Under the pieces are notes generated by a model. It made no database searches and was not told the DNA's origin. It saw only the letters and a list, made by a program, of their open reading frames with translations. Positions 5,467 through 10,840 of a DNA stretch of 10,840 nucleotides are shown here, piece after piece (the first letter of the stretch is position 1; the number at the start of each line of letters is the position of its first letter). The translations under genes and the position numbers were made by a program. Source of the DNA: JAKOQB01 sp036824465 (GTDB lineage Bacteria > Pseudomonadota > Gammaproteobacteria > Burkholderiales > Burkholderiaceae_F); NCBI GenBank assembly GCA_036824465.1, contig DAITAC010000121.1, positions 1 to 10,840 on the forward strand. The letters are read 5' to 3'.

Positions 5467-6570
5467 ATGCAACTTGTAAAAGCCTCGCGCGATGCGTTGC
5501 TCAAACCGCTGCAGGTTGTGAGTGGCATCGTCGAGCGGCGGCAGACCCTGCCGATCCTTGCCAACATCCTTGTGCGCAAGGACGGCGACCGGGTGACCTT
5601 CACGGCAACCGATCTCGAAATCCAGATCCAGACTGCCGCCGAAATCGGCGCCGGCAAGGACAGCGCCGCTGCGACCGTGTCGGCGCGCAAGCTGGTAGAC
5701 ATCCTGCGCGCACTGCCCGAAGCCGATGTACAGCTGTCGCTGGCGGCAAAGAAGCTCACCGTGCAATCAGGCCGCAGCCGGTTCAACCTGCAAACCTTGC
5801 CGGCGGAAGAATTTCCGACCGTCACGCAGGCGGAGTTCACGGCCGACTTCGTGCTGCCGGCAGCGACGCTGAAATACCTGCTGTCGATGGTGCACTTTGC
5901 GATGGCCGCGCAGGATATCCGCTACTACCTGAATGGCATGCTGCTCGTGGTCGACGGCAGCCTGGTGCGGGCGGTGGCGACGGACGGCCATCGCCTCGCG
6001 CTGTGCGAAGTGCAGAAGGATGGTGCGGCGACCAGCAAGATCGAAGCGATCGTTCCGCGCAAAACGATCCTCGAACTGGCACGCCTGCTGCCCGACACCG
6101 ATGAGCCGGTGCGCGTTCAGATGGCGGGCAACCAGGTGAAGTTCGTGTTCGGTTCGATCGAACTGATCTCCAAGCTGGTCGAAGGAAAATTCCCGGATTA
6201 CGTGAAAGTGATTCCGACGGGGAATACGCGCATCTTCCAGGTCAGTCGCGAAGAGCTGATGGCTGCGCTGCAGCGCGCCGCGATCCTGACTACTGATAAG
6301 TTCAAGGGCGTGCGCTGCGTGCTCGCGGCCGGCAGCCTGAAGATCACGTCGACCAATGCCGACCAGGAAGACGCACAGGAGGAACTTGAAATCGACTACA
6401 ACGGTGACGGACTCGACATCGGCTTCAATGTCACCTATCTGCTCGATGTACTCTCGAACCTGAAGAACGAGCAAGTGAAGTTCGCGCTTGGCGACGCACT
6501 GGGCAGCGCGCTGCTCACGATGCCCGACTCGGACAAGTTCAAGTATGTCGTCATGCCGATGCGCATCTAA
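5467..6570 (+). CDS. dnaN: DNA polymerase III beta subunit (sliding clamp)
   Basis: The beta clamp encircles DNA as a dimer and tethers DNA polymerase III and other partners. The 367-aa product matches the family length (E. coli 366). It opens with MQLVKASRDALLKPLQVV, followed by the conserved ERRQTLPILANIL at about residues 23-35, ATDLEIQI, and domain II landmarks such as VATDGHRLAL. It ends in VVMPMRI, the usual MPMR-type C-terminus that forms part of the partner-binding pocket. The start is well supported by an AGAGGAA ribosome-binding site (5454-5460) 6 nt before ATG. It follows dnaA by 231 bp and precedes gyrB by 14 bp. Nothing is unusual in the protein. Confidence 0.98.
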   Translation: MQLVKASRDALLKPLQVVSGIVERRQTLPILANILVRKDGDRVTFTATDLEIQIQTAAEIGAGKDSAAATVSARKLVDILRALPEADVQLSLAAKKLTVQSGRSRFNLQTLPAEEFPTVTQAEFTADFVLPAATLKYLLSMVHFAMAAQDIRYYLNGMLLVVDGSLVRAVATDGHRLALCEVQKDGAATSKIEAIVPRKTILELARLLPDTDEPVRVQMAGNQVKFVFGSIELISKLVEGKFPDYVKVIPTGNTRIFQVSREELMAALQRAAILTTDKFKGVRCVLAAGSLKITSTNADQEDAQEELEIDYNGDGLDIGFNVTYLLDVLSNLKNEQVKFALGDALGSALLTMPDSDKFKYVVMPMRI

Positions 6571-6584
6571 CCGAAAGCAAATTG

Positions 6585-9122
6585 ATGTCTGCAGTCCCGA
6601 ACCAACCGCTGATGAATGCTCCGCCGCTGGGCCCTGACGGGGGGTCGCCGTCCAGCGGTGATGGCGCCGCCAACGATTACGGCGCGGCGAGCATCCAGAT
6701 CCTGGAAGGGCTGGAGGCTGTGCGCAAGCGGCCCGGCATGTACATCGGCGACACGCACGACGGCACGGGCCTGCATCACATGGTGTTCGAGGTGGTCGAC
6801 AACTCGATCGACGAGGCGCTGGCAGGCTACTGCGACGATATCGTTGTCACGATCCATACCGACAACTCGATCTCGGTGATCGACAACGGCCGCGGCATTC
6901 CCACCGGTGTCAAGCGCGACGACAAGCATGATCCCAAGCGCAGCGCGGCCGAAATCGCGTTGACGGAGTTGCACGCCGGCGGCAAGTTCAACCAGAACAG
7001 CTACAAGGTGTCGGGCGGGCTGCACGGCGTCGGCGTCTCGTGCGTGAACGCGCTGTCGAAGTGGCTGCGCCTGACGGTCCGCCGTGACGGCCAGGTGCAC
7101 TTCCTCGAGTTTCGCCAGGGAGCCACGCAGAACCGCCGCGTCGAGATTGATGACGACATGACCGTGTCGCCGATGCACGTGCTGGGCGCCACCGACAAGC
7201 GCGGCACCGAAGTGCACTTCCTGCCGGACGAGGAAATCTTCGGCAAGGTCGACTTCCACTTCGAGGTGCTTTCGAAGCGGCTGCGCGAACTGTCGTTCCT
7301 CAACAATGGCGTGCGGATCCGCCTGATCGATCAGCGCAGCGGTAAAGAGGAGGATTTTGCCTTCTCCGGCGGCGTCAAGGGTTTCGTCGAGTACATCAAC
7401 AAGGCCAAGACGGTCCTGCACAACACCATCTTTCATCACCTCGGTGAATCGGCCGGCGTCAGCGTCGAAGTCGCGATGCAATGGAACGACGGATATACGG
7501 AAAGCCTGCTCGCATTCACCAACAACATCCCGCAGAAGGACGGCGGTACCCACATCACCGGGCTGCGCGCCGCGATGACGCGCGTGCTCAACAAGTACAT
7601 CGCGGAGCACGAGTTCGACAAAAAGGCCAAGGTCGAGACCAGTGGTGACGACATGCGCGAGGGGCTGACCTGCGTGCTGTCGGTCAAGGTGCCGGAGCCG
7701 AAGTTCAGTTCGCAGACCAAGGACAAGCTGGTGTCTTCGGAAGTGCGCCCGGCGGTCGAAGACGTGGTCGGGCGTGCGCTCGAAAGCTGGCTGCTGGAGA
7801 AACCCACCGACGCCAAGATCGTATGCAGCAAGATCGTCGATGCGGCGCGCGCGCGCGAGGCCGCGCGCCGGGCGCGCGAGATGACACGCCGCAAGGGCCT
7901 GCTCGACGGCGCGGGGCTCCCCGGCAAACTTGCCGACTGCCAGGAACGTGACCCGGCCAAGTGCGAGCTTTACATCGTCGAGGGCGATTCAGCCGGCGGC
8001 AGCGCCAAGCAGGGCCGTGATCGCAAGTTTCAGGCCGTGCTGCCGTTGCGCGGCAAGGTGCTGAATGTGGAAAAGGCGCGCTTCGACAAGCTGATCGCGT
8101 CCGAGCAGATTGCCACCCTGATCACCGCGCTGGGCACCAACATTGGACCCGATTTCAACCCGGACAAGCTGCGCTATCACCGCATCATCGTCATGACCGA
8201 TGCGGACGTCGATGGCGCGCACATCCGCACCCTGCTGCTGACGCTGCTGTACCGGCAGATGCCGCAGCTCGTCGAGCGTGGCCACGTGTACATCGCGCAG
8301 CCGCCCTTGTACAAGGTCAAGCACGGCAAGGAAGAGCGGTACATCAAGGACGATCACGAACTGTCGCACTACCTGCTGCGGCTCGCGCTGGACGGCGCGC
8401 GGCTGTACCCGAACGCGCAGGCGCTGGAGGCGAGCCAGCCGATCGAGGGCTCGGCGCTGGGCGAGCTCGCGCGCCAGTACCTGCTCGCCGATGCGGTTGT
8501 GCAGCGACTGGCCAATGTGATCGATCGCGGCGCGCTGGAGGCGATGACGAACGGCGTCGCGCTCGACCTGCACGACGCCGCGGCGGCCGAAGCATCGGCG
8601 CACGCGCTCGAGTCGGCGATGGGCAATCACACCGTCAGCGTGTTCGCGCAGTACGACAGCATCACCGACAAGCACCGGCTGCGGATCGCGCGACACCACC
8701 ACGGCAACGTCAAGGCGAGCCATATTGATGCGGAATTCACGCTCGGCGCCGATTACACCGCGCTCGCAGATGCTGCGCGGACGTTCAAGGGCCTGGTTGG
8801 CGCGGGCGCACGAGTGGCGCGTGGCGAAGGAGAAAAGGCCCGGGAAGCTCCCGTCACCGACTTCCGCGCCGCGATGCAATGGCTGCTTGCGCAGGCGGAG
8901 GCGAGCATCAGCAAGCAGCGCTACAAGGGTCTGGGCGAGATGAATCCCGAGCAGCTGTGGGAAACGACGATGGACCCGAAGGTGCGTCGCCTTCTGCGGG
9001 TGCAGATCGAAGACGCGATCGGCGCCGACCAGATCTTCACCACGTTGATGGGCGACGAGGTCGAGCCGCGCCGGCAGTTCATCGAGAACAACGCGCTGGC
9101 GGCCGCCAACATCGACGTTTGA
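6585..9122 (+). CDS. gyrB: DNA gyrase subunit B
   Basis: GyrB supplies the ATPase and TOPRIM parts of gyrase, which introduces negative supercoils with GyrA. The 845-aa product has a GHKL ATPase domain with catalytic Glu69 and Asn73 in EVVDNSIDEAL, Asp100 in VIDNGRGIP and the GGLHGVG lid at 144-150. The TOPRIM domain has EGDSAGG at 466-472 and DADVDG at 539-544 (metal-binding acids), and the tail has QRYKGLGEMNPEQLW from 778. Between TOPRIM and tail lies a long, less conserved stretch (about 600-770), as in the roughly 800-aa E. coli-type enzyme that carries an extra insert. About 30 poorly conserved N-terminal residues precede the first homologous part (ILEGLEAVRKRPGMYIG). The start is ATG 6585; a TTG just before it and an ATG at 6612 are alternatives, and the ribosome-binding site is weak. 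It is probably co-transcribed with dnaN. Confidence 0.98.
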   Translation: MSAVPNQPLMNAPPLGPDGGSPSSGDGAANDYGAASIQILEGLEAVRKRPGMYIGDTHDGTGLHHMVFEVVDNSIDEALAGYCDDIVVTIHTDNSISVIDNGRGIPTGVKRDDKHDPKRSAAEIALTELHAGGKFNQNSYKVSGGLHGVGVSCVNALSKWLRLTVRRDGQVHFLEFRQGATQNRRVEIDDDMTVSPMHVLGATDKRGTEVHFLPDEEIFGKVDFHFEVLSKRLRELSFLNNGVRIRLIDQRSGKEEDFAFSGGVKGFVEYINKAKTVLHNTIFHHLGESAGVSVEVAMQWNDGYTESLLAFTNNIPQKDGGTHITGLRAAMTRVLNKYIAEHEFDKKAKVETSGDDMREGLTCVLSVKVPEPKFSSQTKDKLVSSEVRPAVEDVVGRALESWLLEKPTDAKIVCSKIVDAARAREAARRAREMTRRKGLLDGAGLPGKLADCQERDPAKCELYIVEGDSAGGSAKQGRDRKFQAVLPLRGKVLNVEKARFDKLIASEQIATLITALGTNIGPDFNPDKLRYHRIIVMTDADVDGAHIRTLLLTLLYRQMPQLVERGHVYIAQPPLYKVKHGKEERYIKDDHELSHYLLRLALDGARLYPNAQALEASQPIEGSALGELARQYLLADAVVQRLANVIDRGALEAMTNGVALDLHDAAAAEASAHALESAMGNHTVSVFAQYDSITDKHRLRIARHHHGNVKASHIDAEFTLGADYTALADAARTFKGLVGAGARVARGEGEKAREAPVTDFRAAMQWLLAQAEASISKQRYKGLGEMNPEQLWETTMDPKVRRLLRVQIEDAIGADQIFTTLMGDEVEPRRQFIENNALAAANIDV

Positions 9123-9125
9123 TAG

Positions 9126-9155
9126 TCACTGGGCGTGGCGTCGCGTGCGCAGTGA
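9126..9155 (+). other. Small stem-loop after gyrB
   Basis: TCACTG (9126-9131) and CAGTGA (9150-9155) are exact complements with an 18-nt GC-rich loop, starting 3 nt after the gyrB stop. No T-run follows, so it is not a typical intrinsic terminator. It might mark the 3' end of gyrB mRNA or the leader of the next gene; chance is possible. Confidence 0.3.
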
Positions 9156-9166
9156 TGTGCGCGGGT

Positions 9167-9174
9167 GGGGAGGA
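9167..9174 (+). promoter_or_regulatory. Strong ribosome-binding site that fixes the next start
   Basis: GGGGAGGA contains a near-complete anti-16S complement and lies 6 nt before the ATG at 9181. It is the strongest plus-strand ribosome-binding site in the window and supports that start codon. Confidence 0.75.
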
Positions 9175-9180
9175 TCACGC

Positions 9181-10840
9181 ATGCAGACACGCGCAACGCC
9201 GCGCGCGGCGCGCACAATCCTGCAGGAGTTGCAGAGACGCCTCGCCGATCACGGTGTCGGTGCCGCGGCGGACAAGCGCGCGCTCTTGAACGCGCTGCGC
9301 AGTGCCCGTATCGATCGGGCCCGCGATCTGCTGTCGCTGCAACGAATCATCTGCTTCCTGTGCGCGTTTCCGGACGACGCGGCCATGCATCGCGCGGCAA
9401 GCCGGCTCGCGGCTGGTTTCGCTGCGCGCATCGCGCTCTTGCCGAGGGATGAGCGAGCGAAGCTCGACGACTCTGGCATGGCCGGCACGACGACCCGAAA
9501 CGTGTATTCGTATGCCGCTGCCCGATGGCTCGCGCGGCGATTTCCGACGACGACCGAAATCGACTGGAAGGCATTCGAATCGCCCGCGTCGCTGACCCCG
9601 CTGCTGCAGCCGCTGCTCGATCCGCTCGAAGACGAGCACACCGAATTCGATGCGGCAGGGGTGCGCGCGTGGATCGCGCGGGCCAAGGGCGGGCGAAACG
9701 ACACCGACCTCGGCTGGCTGTTTGGGCAGGTACCTTCGAAACAGGCCGCCGCCGTCGAGTTTGAACGCACCTTCGACGCCGCCGAAGTCCCTATCGTATG
9801 GCGCATCGGAAACACCCGTGCGGCCATCACAAACAACGCGTTCGCGCAGTCCATCAGCTTGCGTGCCGATGGCATGCGCAGGCCGGCCGCCGACTCGCGC
9901 GCCGCCATCACGCGGCCGCTGAAGACCATCGCGCTGCTGTCGCGGCGCGATGCGACGCGGCTGCTCGCCGTCTGTCGTGCGGCGCTGTGGGCACGTACGC
10001 GCACCGTGTACCAGATGGAGCAACCCAACCTCGATGAGTGCTGGCTGTGTGACTTCGGGCTGGGTGTGCAGATGGCAGCGGTCGGCGTGCGGCCGGATCG
10101 GCGTGCCGCGCTCGAGGTCAATTACGGGTATCTCTTTCTCGCCAACGGCATGCCGATCGGCTACGGCGGCTTCACCGCGCTGTTTCACCAGGTCAACACC
10201 GGGATTAACGTGTTTCCCGAATACCGCGGCGGCGAGGCGGCGTACACATTCGAGCAGGCGCTGCGCGCGATGCATTCGCTGACCGGCTGCGCGCACGTGA
10301 TCATCAATCCGTACCAGTTCGGCGCCGGCAATGACGAAGCACTTGCCAGCGGCGCGTACTGGTTCTACTACCGGCTGGGATTCCGCTCGGTCGATGCCGA
10401 CGTGGGGCGGCTGGCGCAGCGCGAGTTTGAGCGCCTGCGCGCCGAGCGTGCGTATCGAGTGCCAATCGCCACGTTGCGCAAGTTGGCGTCGTGCGATCTG
10501 CGGCTCGATCTGTCGGACAAACTCGATACCTTGTTCGACGAGACCTGGCTGGCCGCCATCGCGCAAGGCATCACCGGAGTGATCGCAAGCGAGCCAGCCG
10601 TGAACCGCGTCAGGGCACTGGCGGTCATGGTGCACCGGGTTGCGACGACACTGAACATCGATCTTGGCCGCTGGGGGCCGCGCGAGCGCGCAGGCTTCGC
10701 GCACTTCGCGCCGATTCTGGCGCAGATCTCCGACCTGACGTCGTGGTCGACGACGGACAAAAGTGCACTTGCGGAGCTTTGCCGTTCCCGCTGGGCGAAG
10801 ACGGAGCGCGACTTCATTGCGCGCGCGCGCGCACTTGATC
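9181..10840 (+). CDS. Large uncharacterised protein with GNAT-like acyltransferase core (3' end outside window)
   Basis: I do not recognise this family. From ATG 9181 the frame stays open to the window edge: 553 codons and no stop. Third positions are almost all G or C (19 of 20 in codons 321-340), as expected of a real gene here, and the protein has a normal globular composition. Residues 1-220 look mainly helical, with LARRFP and EIDW between 116 and 126. Residues of about 310-405 resemble a GNAT N-acyltransferase: paired strands around ANGMPIGYGGF (321-331), VFPEYRGGEAA at 344-354 like the acetyl-CoA phosphate loop (usually V-P-x-Y-R-G-x-G), HVIINPYQFG (372-381), and YWFYYRLGFRSVD (393-405) like the closing FYxKLGF motif. 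A CWLC pair is at 287-290. A further helical region follows. There is no signal peptide or membrane helix, so it is probably cytosolic. It sits 58 bp after gyrB on the same strand. The GNAT assignment is an inference from motifs; substrate and role are unknown. Confidence 0.85.
   Translation, partial: MQTRATPRAARTILQELQRRLADHGVGAAADKRALLNALRSARIDRARDLLSLQRIICFLCAFPDDAAMHRAASRLAAGFAARIALLPRDERAKLDDSGMAGTTTRNVYSYAAARWLARRFPTTTEIDWKAFESPASLTPLLQPLLDPLEDEHTEFDAAGVRAWIARAKGGRNDTDLGWLFGQVPSKQAAAVEFERTFDAAEVPIVWRIGNTRAAITNNAFAQSISLRADGMRRPAADSRAAITRPLKTIALLSRRDATRLLAVCRAALWARTRTVYQMEQPNLDECWLCDFGLGVQMAAVGVRPDRRAALEVNYGYLFLANGMPIGYGGFTALFHQVNTGINVFPEYRGGEAAYTFEQALRAMHSLTGCAHVIINPYQFGAGNDEALASGAYWFYYRLGFRSVDADVGRLAQREFERLRAERAYRVPIATLRKLASCDLRLDLSDKLDTLFDETWLAAIAQGITGVIASEPAVNRVRALAVMVHRVATTLNIDLGRWGPRERAGFAHFAPILAQISDLTSWSTTDKSALAELCRSRWAKTERDFIARARALD

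Noticed and set aside
6582..6584. TTG as gyrB start
   Set aside because: It is directly followed by ATG 6585, which is the simpler start; neither has a strong ribosome-binding site.
6567..7610. Minus-strand open frame (347 codons) inside gyrB
   Set aside because: It is fully antisense to the conserved GyrB ATPase domain and shows no motif of its own.
9175..10704. Long minus-strand open frame (509 codons) opposite the post-gyrB gene
   Set aside because: Its protein is rich in Arg, His and Gln with no domain pattern, typical of an antisense shadow in GC-rich DNA. The plus-strand frame has GC-rich third positions, a strong ribosome-binding site and GNAT-like motifs.

Overview
The window is the chromosomal replication-origin neighbourhood of a GC-rich proteobacterium, most likely a betaproteobacterium. 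The indications are the gene order mnmE / yidC-yidD-rnpA-rpmH / origin / dnaA-dnaN-gyrB, a YidC N-terminus reading MDIQRTILW followed by a tryptophan-containing first membrane helix, and an L34 protein with the central run KSRGGRAVI. The class is an inference from remembered family sequences, and no genus can be named.

Layout. Positions 1-242 (minus) hold the 5' end of mnmE, cut by the window edge. Positions 293-586 (plus) hold a small, unrecognised membrane protein gene that sits between mnmE and yidC on the opposite strand. Positions 593-3259 (minus) hold a tight cluster read from the origin outward: rpmH (L34, 46 codons), rnpA (RNase P protein, apparent TTG start overlapping the end of rpmH), yidD (GTG start overlapping the rnpA stop by 4 nt) and yidC. 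The 611-bp gap 3260-3870 carries a good sigma70-type promoter pointing to rpmH, two perfect DnaA boxes (3507-3515 and 3650-3658), an AT-richer stretch and a probable dnaA promoter overlapped by one of the boxes. It is the best oriC candidate. dnaA (3871-5235) is followed by a 231-bp gap with further near-consensus DnaA boxes and an 8-bp inverted repeat, then dnaN (5467-6570) and gyrB (6585-9122), all on plus.

Downstream of gyrB, after 58 nt holding a small stem-loop and a very strong Shine-Dalgarno sequence, a long plus-strand gene starts at 9181 and runs off the window without a stop (553 codons seen). I do not recognise the family. Residues of about 310-405 look like a GNAT acyltransferase core set in a much larger protein. 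It is the least explained gene here.

How the parts work together: DnaA opens the origin, the DnaN clamp gives the polymerase processivity, GyrB (with GyrA elsewhere) removes supercoils, and the divergent cluster couples ribosome and tRNA maturation (L34, RNase P, MnmE) with membrane protein insertion (YidC, YidD). I saw no mobile element, CRISPR array, phage gene, tRNA or rRNA gene. The candidates for novelty are the post-gyrB protein, the small membrane protein on the opposite strand, and the arrangement of DnaA sites on both sides of dnaA.
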